From positions 8,804,001 to 8,868,000 of the forward strand of contig OU612067.1 in the NCBI GenBank assembly GCA_914767715.1: 64,000 nt of DNA. Direction: 5' to 3'. Positions within the stretch are counted from its first letter, which is position 1, and each line of letters opens with the position of its first letter. The translations under genes were made by a program, and so were the position numbers. Below, piece by piece: positions 38,201 through 51,690 of the stretch. The DNA comes from Membranipora membranacea (lineage: Eukaryota > Bryozoa > Gymnolaemata > Cheilostomatida > Membraniporidae). The notes beneath the pieces are model-generated. The model worked only from the letters and a program-made list of their open reading frames with translations. It was not told where the DNA came from and made no database searches.

Positions 38201-41200
38201 GCCTCCACGCTGTCTAATAAGGGGAACCACCTGGGAAAGAGGTTGAACTTAATAAACTGATAATCCAACCCGCACTTTCCCTGCAGTTGAATGAATCAAA
38301 TTTCTTAATAATTGAACTTGAGCTAAAGGGTGCCTGCACTATTCTGCCGAAGCTTGATTGTAATTAGACAAATTGACTCTTTACCTGTTTTCTTTTTAGG
38401 TTGATTGTGCTCCATACAGAATCGTCCTCCAAACCCAGGTGGGCACTCGCACTGGTTATGTCCAATGCACACTCCTCCATTTCGACAAAGTGGGAAGCAC
38501 ATAGCTATAATAAGAATAATAAAAACGTGTAACAAAAAGTCAGTATGAATAAGAGTTATCCCCTCCAATTCATAACAGGTAATGTCCTGTTCTGGTTTTA
38601 CAAATGATCTAAATTTTGGAATCGGTTTCTCTTCTCAGTCTAACATAGCATCTTGTTTATTTGGGAGACTCTTTGCGACATTTTTATGGGTTATAGTCAG
38701 GTAAAGAAACAATATTGAAGCAGAACGGCAAGTAAGGATAACTTACGACGATCACATTTGAGTCCAGACCAGCCGACATCACAGCGACAGACACCGGGAG
38801 CTGAGCAGTGTCCGTTAGCGCATCCAGACTCGCAGATAGCTGAAAAACAAGGGTATGAAAGTCAGTATGCAACATCTCGCATCCGGTTATCAAATATTTT
38901 GTCACCATTGAGACTAAGAAAACACCTGCACTGGTTGCCTTTTTATGCCCATGAATTTGAAGTTTCTATTCCTACCTATGGAGTGAAAATCTTGCGCCAT
39001 TTGGATTGATAAACTTGAAAAGAAACAAATTTAAGATGCTGCTGTTGCAAGCCCGACAGATGGTTCACGGATTGTTTTTTCCCTGTATCAAAACATCCCC
39101 AGGTATAGGAGAAAACTTGTTTCTTGCGGTTGTTTGACCTGCGGTTATTGGGACATCGCAAAACAAGGGAAAAAGTTTGATAAGCCGGACTTGTGGTCTA
39201 CTTTGGTAATAGTAACAGCAAATTTGTCACATCATCTTGCCAAGAGTGAGGTGAGAATTTAGAATTATGCTCCTTGGGGATTAATTGTTCCTTAAAATAT
39301 CTCAATTAATTGACTAATCTCCTATTTTATGTGTCTGCCACACAGAAAGAATGCTTTAAAAGTTGTGAAAATCACCGCTCACACAACAGCCAGAACTGAA
39401 TCAGCCATTGCACCTGTATAAACTATGAGAATGTATGATTGATAGGCGTAAAGTTGACTTTAATTATGCGGGAGGTGCTAAATTGACACTTTCACAAATC
39501 ATAAGTGACAACTAATAATCTTAAAAATTGTGTAATTTGGTCAAAATAATCATTCCAACACCTTCCCTCTTTAAAAATTTTAATGAATGATAGGATCAAA
39601 TTACTTATATCCCTCATCCATCAATGTTGTCAATGTGGCAATGGCTACTGGTGTTTGATTTTCCACAGGTCACTTTTAATGCTGTGCAACTTGAAACTTG
39701 AATCACATAGCCATAACCACTCAAACAAGTTGCCCTGCGCATGTCGCCCATGAGTAGTAGGCTTATCATTACATTAATAATCGCACAGTTTGCAAAATCT
39801 GTCAGAGTATTTCTATCTTTAATGTTTTCCATGTACAGAAAGCTCCAGAACTTGTACCACATAAACACCATTAAATTAATAGTCGTAGTGTGCCAAGTCT
39901 GCCAGCGTGTTTCTACCTTCCACTGTGTTCCATGTACATAATTCGTACCACACATACACAGGCAAAAGAAAGTCACAAACCGATCTTTATTGTACTCACC
40001 AGTCTGGCACTTAGCTCCAGTCCATCCAGGGGCACACTTACAGACTCCGTCCTCGATACACTGTCCATTGTTCTCACATTCACATACTGTTTGAGAAAAC
40101 AAAAATAATGTTAGATGTTGTAGGTCACTGTAAATGGTGAGTTAAGTGAAGAGATAGCCTGATGACTACTCGTAAAACACAAACTAGTTAGATAGTCAAC
40201 TTCTTATAAACAAGATAATAATACAGTCTGAGTCTGTGCCTTGATATTGTCTGACACTCAGACTAATATTGAGTAGGACCTTGGTTGACGAAGATGGAAA
40301 GCATTTATCAATGACAGTTTGTTGGTCATGTTAGAATGCCTGAGTGCTGGGGTTTGTTGCTTTTTCTTGTTGTGTCATGGTCAAAGCCGAAAGAAAACAC
40401 TATGCTAATTCGAACAAGGTTACTGATTGATTTCCAATGCTATTGATTGATTTGCGGCTTCACAGTTCCTGAACTTTCTCTTTGAAGAGTAAGCCATTGC
40501 CAAAAAGAGATTTTACAGGAGCATTGTTCAGAGTATTGATCTTAAATCAGATATTGCCAAAGAAGATTATGGGGGTGTCTTGTACCTAAGGTATGTATCG
40601 AAGCAGGAAATGATCGGATATCTATTCAATGAATGCAAGTTTACACAGTAAGTATGATATATGGTATGAATAAATATGAATATTGATGAATGAAATTCAC
40701 TGAATCTATAATGACAATAGTCACTTTTGTGTCATTCATACTTAAGTTTCGAAAACTTTTGTTGCGCACACTCAATCACATTTTTGAGGTTTTATAATCC
40801 TCACAATTTTGGTAAATTTAATCGGATTATGAAGTTTTCATATGGTCACACTGTCTCGTCTGGTTACATCAGGGGAAATGGTTCAACATTCCAACATCTA
40901 GTAACTTTAAGTACCCAAAAGTGAAGACACATAGGTCTTCTCTTTCACAGGCGATTCACTAAGGATTGTCCGAAAAAGATCGAACTCAGAAACAGTAAAT
41001 CATTTGGTTGGATGTTTTACAATTGCGAGTGAAAGGATACAACAGATTTACACACCACATAGATAAGATTTTTCTTTCAGACACAAGGCCTCCAACAGCC
41101 AGAATGTCTGACAGCCGAGCCTCCTAATAATTAGCCGAGATTTTTTGTATTGTTTAGATAAAGAGGGGTCCTATTGAGAAGCTAATTCTTTCAAACAAAA

Positions 41201-44200
41201 ACAAAATTGCTCCTTCGAATATCTCATAATTAAACACACCAAACTAACACAACCACCTCTTCAATTTTTATTCAATTTGTTAACAATAGGAACAAGATTG
41301 TAATTTGCTATCTTGATGGTCGTGCGCCACAGAGCCATTTAGTGGTCAGGTAGTTCTATTGGAGGGCATCTCCAAAGGCGACAACTAATTATTGAACACT
41401 CTCACCTGTCGCGGGCCATCAATGAAGGTGCAGGACCCATATTATCCTAAGGGCATCAATCTTGTGATGATTGTTGAAAAGTGTGAAAACTAGCAAGATA
41501 TTGGGTGTTTGTTTATCAGGGAACATGGTATAAAATTACATTGGCCAAAAACTTTGCAGAGCATATATTCGTAGAGTTTGCACAGTGAAATGTGCAATAT
41601 CTCATCCTCAAATGTCTATAAACTATGAGCATAAATTACTGCTCCTCTTCTCCCTTATCCAATTAGCTGATCTATTTTTACGCAACGTCTAGCCAAGGTT
41701 TAAAAACGAAACCGGATAATTAAATTGGTGAATCCTGGTCAATATTACTGTGTTTGTTTGACCTGATATTATCAGACGTTATGCTTTTCTACAGAATCGT
41801 TACATGTCGCAATGCCTTGTTTGTTTTTAAACTGCTGACCCCAAACAAAAAAGCGCTGCACATTGCTATTGATCACGTCTGATTCATATTGCACCCTCGT
41901 TACATAATTATAAGAACCGGTCATCACTTCAGCACTTATTAACATGCTGTCGGCTGGTCAATCTAACTCCTTAGGCTGACCAAGCATGAATAATTAGGTC
42001 TGAACCAAACCTAGATATTGACTTCTTTGCACCGGTATCACATAATTACTCTGGGTGAATGTTTCTCACCATGATCTTTGCTGCCGCTGGGCAGTGCTAG
42101 GTTGTTTGTCTGAACGCAGGTATTGACTTTATCACATCAACCAAGCTTCGTGGAAAGTCTCGCCAAAATTTGATCAATAAATGACTCAATCGTATGACTT
42201 TTGATGTTATTTTTGCTTACCGCCAATTATTATTTGATCAATTATAAACATTAGAAATTACGTTTATCCTCTCAGTTTTGCATTTTTTGCATATCTGCGC
42301 ATATTAAAAATTACTCAGACGGACAATTTCTGGTGTTTTTTGGGTGTAGGTTGTTGTAGATTTTAGGTATGTATGTAAAGGAAGCTCAAGGTGTAGTCTA
42401 GACATACCATGAGCACTTTCCGACGAAAAATATTGCTGAGATAAAAACACGGAATTGAACACTTTGTTCTGTGGATTTTTTACTAAAGTCAAATACTGGT
42501 GGCTAACGCCCTACACGTCTTAAATTGATCGAGTACATGTTTTCAGTTTACCAATGACAACTGTAGTCTAACCGAACCATCCTATCAAAATATCAAAAAC
42601 CCCAATAATGCGTGATTATCTCCACCTCGATTTAAAACATTTATACCCACTCACCAGGACATCTTCCTCCATAGCATTGCCTCTCATGAGTCCGTGGTAC
42701 ATAGTAAGGTATGCAATCCTCAGGAGTAATCTTCTCATCCAGACAGAATGGTTTTCTAGCCTTTACACCAAACCCACACGAGACGCTGCACTCTCCCCAC
42801 GAAGACCATTCCCAATGATCTGTAACAGGTTAATGCATTGGTGACAAGGGTACAACATTACCTTCTGCCTCAACCTTACTGCCAATAGAAAATTACTCTA
42901 GATACCAAATCTCAACGTTGTGGGAACTCAATCTTGATAATCTGGATGGAATTAGATATTTAGAGATTGTGATGATTTTTATCTCGGGGAACTGGCTGAT
43001 GATACCATACCTAGATAGTTTGCTGAGGCCGTGCTGTCGCTGTTGGCTCCTTGCCTGATGGAGGCGTCCATTTTCTGCTGTATCGTCTCACCCCACGTCT
43101 CAGAGTTACACTGCTGCTCTGCATCTGCTGGGTCTGAGGTTAGAACCAGCTGGCTAAGAGCTCCCTAAAATTAGATTTTAATAATGTGTTAGAAACTAAG
43201 AGCTTATGTGTTGCGGTGGCTTTGATGTTGTCAAAATACCAATAAGTGTTATCGGTATGATGGCCATTGTTAACAAAGAGAATATCAATTTGTATGATTT
43301 CGCTTAAATGCAGAAGAAGATACATAGCTTTGGTTATAATTAAGAATTCAGCATCTTGAAAAGGAACTTCTGACATGATTGAGTGACGGGACATTTGTTG
43401 TGCCGATCAAACTAAACATAATGACCATTAATATTTAAATAAAAGTAATCCAGACCATAAGGTGTTAATAAACCAAAATAGTAAGAGTTCTTGGACACCT
43501 TGCCCAGCATTTATGCTAATTGAAAAAAATAGTTATTGATTTCCAAGTTGAACACTGAACAGACATAAATAGCGTGGTTCTATCAAATCTCCATCATCAC
43601 TTTGAGGGTCTTAGTTATCCACCCACCTCATAACGCTCATCAGAGCCTCTATCCATTGCAAACATTTTTGAACCGATGATGAGAGTAGACTTGTACACGT
43701 TTGGAATAAACGGTTCAGCTGGAAGCATCTGGAAGCTTGTTTGCATACAGTTGTAGAACATGGTGACGTTAGTTCCGCTGATACCAAATCCAAACTGATG
43801 CCACTGGCCATCATTTATATTCTCATTAGGTAGAGGTATCGATACAGTGGTCATACGCCCGGTGCTGTGTAGAACTTCGATGGTTGGAGACGGGAAGGCT
43901 TTAAGCCCGAGGTAGAGTCGTCCAGCAGAGTCAGACAGAGAGAATAGGTACTGGCCTTCTCTTGGATAGAGAGTTTTCCTTGGTCTTATTCTTCCCATTA
44001 TAGAAAATTTCTGAGGCCAGAGGGGGCTGAAGACTTTAGGTGCGCTGACTTGACCATAGAAGTTTGGGGTAAGGTCGTATATCGGTGATCCGCTGATGTT
44101 CAATGTAATGACTCCCTTCTCCATTGATTCAAATCCTGCTAGCTTGACTACATTTCTAATTCCTGAAAAGAATATGGAAAAATGACATAGAGTTGTCTCC

Positions 44201-47200
44201 CCTGTATCAGAATTATTGAACACAAACGAATGTCAGCACTATCTCACTGCTATTCAAAGTAAGTTTGATATGTAAGGCAAGTTTAATCCAAATTTATCCA
44301 GACTTAAGGTCAGTATACAAACATTACCCAAAAAATTTAGAATCAAGCTTATAGTGCCTTTGATTTTCCGGAACATAGTCTTCAATACGGTGAGCCAGTA
44401 GTAATCACTTAGATTCTATCAACTCAAACACTTTGCTTGCGCAAAAAGGGTAAGAGAGAAATATGATCTTGACAATTCCAAACAAAACGCTCAGCAATTG
44501 GCAACATCTCCACAAATTATGATGAAACGATTATACGTGGCACTAGATAACATCAGCAGTTTTAGACTCTTCTATTCAGGGCTCTTGGTGGCCTGAGGGA
44601 GAATTTAATGGCCTCTCTGGGGTTTGAACACCTTGTTTTGTACTTTACAAAGAAGAATTTCTCGGTGGCATAATCTGACATGATTGTAATTTTAGCTATC
44701 CAGAAGACACTTTGATTGTGAAATTAAATCTTTTAAATTTAAAAATCTCAGCTGGTTCTTCTTACAAAAGACCTTGTCTCATTATTGCAGTATTTTAGTT
44801 CCATCCCTCGCCTTGAAACTTGTTCCATCGCCCCATTACAACACTAAAAAGCTGTAAGACATGTTTGTGTACTAATTTCAGGCTTTGTTGATGTTTTACC
44901 TTTACATGGCATAGTGTTACATTTTCTCTTCTGTGAGTTGTGACCTGTACATAGCTCAGGAGAAGTTTCGGTGCACTGTCTCACCCTCAGCTGAGCGCCA
45001 TTCTCACCACAGCTCTCCGAACACGCCGACCATTCTGACCAAACTTCATATCCTAAAATAATAGCAGGGTAGACAATTAAGTAAATGAAAGTTGGAGAAA
45101 ACATCGGACAGGTTGTTTATGACGGATTTATTTCATTTATTTAACCTTTTATATCTTGAGAAGTCACGCTTTTGTGTGCCAAAATATTCAGACAGTATTG
45201 TGTTGTGAAATTTTGCTCTAATTACCCAAAAGGCAATCACGTATTAAAAACGACACACTAGTAACTATTTTTCAACCTGTTCATTATAGGGCCAACAATG
45301 ATGTTAAATGACGTTGAAAGCAGCGCCTCAAACAATAGCTGGAAAATCAAACAGGTACAACTTGAATCAATTCTCATTATCATTGTTAAATTACATAAAA
45401 CACACTAATAACACAATGCATAATGGGTGTTAATCAGATTATTCCGCCAAGCTTATTAAACCAAGTGGATCACAAACCCACAAGACAATAGATTAGTCGA
45501 ATCTCACATGCACTGATTTAAGTTTCTACTCTTTTTTGTACCTTGCGGCGATATGAGTGCGCACCCATCCCGCAATCCCACCGCCCCACTCTAATTGTCT
45601 TTTCTTTATTACATATAATATGTGAACTATATTAAGACGGTGAACAATTCCGCTTTAGTTCAGATCAATTACAAAGTTTACATGGGATTAGATGAAGCAG
45701 TTAATTATCCTTTTAACAATTAATGTCATCCTTTGTTTTTTCATGTAATTCGAGGGTAATATACCTTTAGAATGGCCGTTATTGTCAAAAGCCTCAAAGA
45801 CAGGTACAACAACAATGGATAAGCAGAGATGATCATTAATCATCGCTGTAATGACTACTTGTATTGATCAGCACAAAATCAATTGACTTCGGAAAGAACA
45901 GATTTCCATTCATTAGATTTTTTCATGAATCGTAATGAGTTGCTAGAGGTATTTTTCTTGCATCTATTTTGGATGTTGAAAAACAAAGTACTTACGTAAT
46001 CTGCACCATGTCAAAAAGTTATTTGTGAGTCGTGTAAGAGTGGTACTGGATCACCATGCAGGTTTGTATTTTTTGTAATGTTTCACTTGCTTCGTTTGCA
46101 AGACAACCAATATTTTGATTCTTTCGACCTCATATTACTATGAAGACATTAGTAATAACCTTGGTAGCAGTTACAATGATGTAACTCGTCACGACGAAGA
46201 AAACCAAATTTATGCATACTTGTGGGAAACAATGATCAGTGAAATCATTACAAAATCATCATTACAAAATGAGCAGTGAACATCTACTGTTTTTGCAGGT
46301 ATGACATTTCGGTGGTTCCCTGTGGAAACATGACAAGATGGACTTGAAGCGTAAGATGTTAGAATGGTGGAATTTCATAACTCGATCAATCATCGATGAC
46401 CAGCCGTGGGAATGTCACTTCAGAGGGAATTTATTTATGCTTCTGTGTTTACAAATTCAAAATGTTTAAATATCAACAGATTGATTTGGTTTGATACTGT
46501 CAATATTGATTCGTTCTCGATCGTGATAAATGGAGCCGATGAAAATTGTTAATCTATCAATCTTTGAATGTATTGACAATTTTTGGTTACCCAACCTTAC
46601 TGGTATCTTGATTAAATTTGACCCAAACTCGCCAAATGAAAATAATTATTTGAACAAATCACCTTCAGAGCTTTGAAATTGAATAATTTTAAATTTCCGA
46701 AATATCCTGTCACGGCACTATCAAAACTGCAAACACATTTAAAACACAGCCAGTATTGAAATAAACAAATCGATGGCGCCAGTTCTAGGTACAGCTAAGC
46801 ATTATCAACTCGGTGTTATTGTTTATAGCTTGCCAAGCTATTGTATTAAGGTGACAAATAATACATTAATACTCATTAGTTAGTATAGCACTTGTACAAC
46901 GCCAAGAACAATAGATTTACACTACTCAGACATAACTGGTCCTTTAACAAGATTAACACCATGATTAACATAGTAGAAAAATTGGTTGTGTTGTTTTCTT
47001 TTGTATTTTAATCCCACAACATCCTGTGTTTATATGCTAAGAGTGAGGCTGAGTGAATAGGAAAGGCGACAATTCAATTTTAGGCACCACCTACAAGCTT
47101 TAAGGTGACTCAGGACTGACCAATCGAGAGGTAAATCAGTGCCTCCCGTCAGGTGTGCAAAGAAAGAATCGCAGACGAATAATTATTAGGATAATAGATT

Positions 47201-49794
47201 TATTCCCCAACAGGTTATGGGGCAATTTCACTTTACTCATTAATTTTGAGGGATGGTATTTCTGACTTATTTCTGACAGTAAGATCAACGACAAGTGGGA
47301 GAGTCTAGTTTGATCAAGAGGCTTTGAAACTGTGTTATATGGGAAGATATAAATTTTCCAGCGTGCCTGGTAGGCAATTTTTGAAAGGAATGCATCGACA
47401 GGGTAATAACCTACTGTATGATGTATTTTGGGTGTACGAATACATCCAGTTTTCTGTTTATTAATGTAATGTAAACTGTATAAAAATGCTCTGCTCAATA
47501 TCTTATGGGAGATGTTGGATAGTAGCGACAGTGATGACACCTAGGATTAATAATACTTCAAAGATAATAGCCATAATTGAAATTTAATCCACGTTATCAA
47601 TAAACATATTCATCAAATTACCCCATTACATAGCTTTGAATGTCATCTTCAGATCACAGAGCTTTGTTGTATACAACCTTACACTTTTCCCATGAACTAC
47701 TTCAACGCCAATCTCAACTCATCATGATTGAGATCAACAACGAAAAAAGTGTTGTGGGATCATTATGGTAGCAAATTTTACCTATTAATTGATTTTTTAA
47801 CAAGATTACCTGAAAATCTCTTCCTAGAAAACAGTGTGTAATATGGTATCTAATTCAATTAAACCGTAACATTCATCATTCATCATTTACCGAAGATCTC
47901 AGATGAACCACACCATTGAGATTAATTCTCACGTAGGCCCCCTTCAACAGCAGCGGAATGACCATACAGATCAGATAATAAAAATAATGTGATAACACAA
48001 ATTACGAGAAGAAATCCCGGATTAAAAGAACTTAGGATCTTATTAGCGGAGCCAGTTAGTCTGCAGCGGACAGGGTCATCCTAACTGCACACCTGTACAC
48101 AACACTCCGGAGTAAGATAACCCATTGAACTCTTAAGAGAGTCAGCAATGTACTTTCTTAATCATACTATGTGGTACTATTCGAACTCGACAGCAAAATG
48201 ATGCACCAGTAAATTTGACAATTCTTGAGAAACAAAACCTAAGAAAAGGATAGCCATTAGGTTGATCAACTTCTTTAGGTTCACTAAAAGATTCCAATAT
48301 CAATCTCTACCTATTTGGTGGCTTCCTCCTAAAAGCCCAGTAGTGAAAATAGTGATTTATTTATTGTTTACATTCTGTGCACATAATTTTTTTACAACGA
48401 CAAAGGTATTTTAGCTGTCTATGCGTGCGTTGCATTGTATCTACACAAAACTTTCTTATGTATGATTGTAACATTGAGCCCAGGTGTTTTCCAATTGTTA
48501 ACGCATCGTCCCCCCATGACGAAACGACTGTCAAATCAGTTCATTTACACCTCATTCTATTGATGTGCGATGAAGCTGCTTACAAGGACACAAATTTAAA
48601 CGCAGGCTTCACTTTTTTAAAGACAGCAGGTGCTTTGTAAGCATGTGAAAACTTTTTTCACAATCTCTTTTGTGTCTGGGCTGAGAAACGGGTTGGAGTC
48701 AATCAGCTCTCTCAGGAGACCTATAGAGGAATGTATGGGTGTTTAATTGTGTCCTGTGTGAGTGCCTGTTTTTGGCTTGAGATACGATCATCTATTTGTG
48801 GTGGCAGGTATTTTGTGTGGAAGAAAGAAGTAGCTGTCAGAAAAAATGCAAATCTAGTCGTTAAGTTGATGGTAATTTTGAAATTTCATAATGTCTGTGC
48901 CTTCAATCAATCACTGGTGAGCAATAAAGATTAGCTAGAACAAGGCAGTTATGGGCATAGAGCTGCAACTTAGATAATTAATAACCTGTTTAGAGGTGTT
49001 AAATTTGTTCGATGGACTCATTTTTAGGGCATCTTCTGATTCCACAGGCCGTTTACCCGTGTTAGAAACCCAATAATACCTGTGGTCGCATCTACCTGGA
49101 CCAGACGATGCAAAAGTGTGCCGATGATACCTTTATTGGCATGATTCTGCTAAGTTTTAAAATAGCTTGGGTAATAAAAATAGTATGCATCTGACATCCG
49201 TGTATCATCTAATTGCAGCATTGAGCTGCGATCCCGGAATCAGACATCAGGCCAAGGTACAACAGATGACATCATCGCTTGAGACGCTTTCTACCAATTC
49301 ATATTTTATTAGATACATTTTAATAGTCTGTGATCCATACCTGAGTTGATGAGAATAACCTTATCTTCCATATCCATTGTCCAAACTTCGGCAGCATCAA
49401 ATAAGTCTGAGTATTTACCAGATAGACCGCCATCGCTGGTCAACTTTAAGAACAGCATGAAAACATGCTCTTCATCAAGGTCAGCGAAACAGCGAAGCAT
49501 GCTGCCGAAATTTGTTATCCTATAGATGTTCTCTTTGGTGTTATTGTCTTGAGGTAGCTTTGCAATGATGTCTTCTCCTTTGAGAATACGAACGATCTTA
49601 AAGTCGACAGCGTAACTTGTGTCTTTGTCAGCTTGATCTTTATACGACTTGCTGACGTAGCCGACTACCACCATAGGAGCGTATTTCGCTCGTTCCTCCG
49701 GAGGTGTCTTTACCCAATCCAATGCATGTGGGCAAGCAGATGTACCAATCACTAATGTCGTCAGCAACTGTAGGAAGATATATGTGAGCTCCAT
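32212..49794 (-). CDS. secreted multidomain matrix protein: NtA/NTR-like, TSP1, LamG/TSPN, TSP1, 7 x EGF, basic tail (787 aa, complete)
   Basis: Fourteen exons in coding order: 49794-49341, 45052-44900, 44162-43627, 43164-43011, 42819-42655, 40086-40000, 38839-38747, 38504-38385, 36391-36296, 36031-35933, 35386-35291, 33777-33666, 32745-32629 and 32293-32212. Phases agree throughout and total 788 codons. A signal peptide (FLQLLTTLVIGTSA) is followed by an OB-fold-like domain resembling agrin NtA (CPHALDW, then KIVRILKGEDIIAKL, then ITNFGSMLRCF). TSP1-1 is residues 152-202 (EVWSEWSACSESCG). The LamG/TSPN-like domain (about 203-432) contains LYLGLKAFPSP and DGQWHQFGFG. TSP1-2 is 433-487 (HWEWSSWGECSVSCG). 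Seven EGF domains of the C-x-NGG-x-C, C-x-C-xx-G-xx-G-xx-C type, one per exon, span 488-721. A Lys/Arg-rich tail with three Cys ends the protein. It probably binds matrix or signalling proteins; I know no named orthologue with this exact order. Confidence 0.93.
33127..33186. mobile_element. 60-bp inverted-repeat element, possible family B member
   Basis: The ends TAGCCTTGTCA and TGACAAGGCTA are perfect 11-bp inverted repeats. The flanks are AT-rich (taatatata and cataatata), so a target duplication cannot be judged. It lies in an intron of the matrix-protein gene. Confidence 0.5.
45053..49340 (-). other. 4.3-kb first intron of the matrix-protein gene
   Basis: This is the longest intron in the window. 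It separates the NtA-like exon from the first TSP1 exon. The phase match (INSG across the junction) argues against a missing phase-changing exon. I saw no exon-like segment or hairpin element inside. Open frames such as 47136-47540 minus and 48377-48640 plus lack motifs and splice context. Confidence 0.55.
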
Positions 49795-50705
49795 GATGTC
49801 TTGAGAAAGTCAATGTGTGTTATAAAGTTATAGAATACCTGTAGAGTTGTAAGTTCTGCTGTATTGCACAGTTGCAGCAGCACAGTAAAGTGTGAACCTG
49901 CTTCTCCGGATTCCAGACATTCAATGAAAAGGATTAGCACTTTCACTGAGTTTTAGTGGTTTTCTCCTGTCTGGCTCAAGCCCCTAATCTATTAATTACA
50001 ATCGTCTCTGGTAATAATAACGACGACTCATCCAATAGAACACCACTAGAACTTATTTATGGATCTCGGTGGGTACATTCATATTGATAAACAATAATGT
50101 AATTATTACATTGAGAAGTTTTTTTTCTTCATTCAATCTAAGCTCCGCCTCCTTTATGAATGAATGACACACCTTCTTCTCAGGTCTCTTGCATACATTC
50201 TTAAGCGGCTTAACACTGCACGGTGGCACTTGGGGCTAATGTGGTTTTGACTGGAACATGATTCTGTGTGTAACTAATTTATTTCTGTGGCCAGCATTCA
50301 ATGATTAACTCGCACCTACATGCACTGCTATTCACTTTTTTATTTATCAATCTCTAAATCACTTTCCTAAGTATTCAAGTAAACAGTGAAGTATTTACTA
50401 TTAAACAGCAATAGCATGGAGACAGTCAACATTATAATTGACATAAAAGATCATTTTGTTTTCTGTTGCTAATGCAGCTCGGAAATTGAGTTTTTTGTCA
50501 ATGATTTGTTCACGCAACAGGTAGACAGTGCGGGTCATCAGATGATTCAAGAGCTGAGTTGACAATCTATAAACACTGTCTATCGGAATCATAACATAGG
50601 CTTGGCTTGTTGGGCAAAGAATCAATGTATCCAAAGTTATGTCTTTGACCTGTAAAGCTTGAGGAAAGGTTCCTTGTCCGTGTGTGTCTGAGATTACGAA
50701 AAAAA

Positions 50706-50795
50706 CCCAGACCAAGTTTGGTCAATTTGCCTGCATTCAGAGTTGCTCCCAATCCATTGGATACGCCAAATGCAGGCAATTGGATTTAACTTGAT
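50706..50795. mobile_element. foldback element, family C
   Basis: Left arm CCAAGTTTGGTCAATTTGCC then TGCATTCAGAGTTGCTCCC; right arm AATGCAGGCAATTGGATTT then AACTTGAT. The arms match those of the 56231-56374 element in the opposite arrangement. Target duplication is unclear because of A-rich flanks. Confidence 0.65.
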
Positions 50796-51199
50796 CTAGG
50801 AAAAATCTGATTGGTGATGCATTACTATTTTACTTGTTACATTTCGTACATCCAGGCATGTGAGAAACTTGTCATTTATTAACCTTTTTTTAAGGGTTCC
50901 GTAATTTTTCTGCCCTGCATTCTAGACCTTTTTACCTTTTCTAAACATAAAATAATTAAAATTAAAGTTTTATTACTATATACTATTTTCTAGTATTAAA
51001 CAAATTCCCACACCTCCCAATTAACATGTGACGGTGCATCAAGGAAGATATTTCGGCACACCGTCTTACTGCAAGTCACACTGGCTTGAAAAGATAACAA
51101 AAAACGGAACTATGTTGACTAATTTCCAGTAATCCCCTTCTTATCATCACTACTGTAATCATTCATTAGAGATTACACGTTTCCCTGTTTCCCTTAATA

Positions 51200-51690
51200 A
51201 GCGTGTCCTTTGATCATCAAATTCCTTATGGGTTTCCTACTTTTCTTGCAAAAAAATCTCTTGGACTTAGGGTAGGGATCAAACAAGGTTCCAGATTCAA
51301 GTGAAAGTAGATCAATTCTAAGCCGCTAGACAAGATTGTGACTCGAGACTGTTCTGTCACCCTAATATATCTTTTTTAATCTTCCAAATTTTTTTTAAAT
51401 TCCTTCATTTCTTGTCCAAGACTCCTGGACTTGTGGTTCGGATTGAATGAGGTGCAAGATTTGAGTGAAAGAGATCTTGTCTAAGAGCCTAGACTAGATG
51501 GAGACTTCGGAATGCCTTGCCACAATAAAGTATATCTTTTGATCCTTCAATTCTTTTATTTGAGATTTCATTCATTTCTTGCAAAAAAAAGTCCTGGACT
51601 CGTAGTTTGGATTAAATGTGGTGCAAAATAACAAGTAAAAATGGATCAATTCTTAGATCCTTTAGAGACTCAAGACTAGACTTACCAAAA
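51200..51690. repeat. tandem repeat, about 167-bp unit, three diverged copies
   Basis: The landmark TTCTTG-x(6-9)-TC-x-TGGACT recurs at 51243, 51409 and 51576. After each come a GG(A/T)T-AA-(A/T)G-GGTGCAA-like stretch, GAGTGAAA/AAGTGAAAG, AGATC...CTAAG, and GAC(T/A)AGA. Spacing is 166 and 167 bp. The frames carry stops, so it is non-coding. Confidence 0.75.

Noticed and set aside
50567-50779. 70-codon minus-strand open frame starting MPAFGVSNGLGATL
   Set aside because: Its start lies inside a foldback element (family C), so the frame is repeat-derived.
51200-51690. CRISPR-like array
   Set aside because: The regular spacing is a 167-bp tandem repeat with whole-unit similarity and no short repeat/unique spacer pattern, and the genome is eukaryotic.
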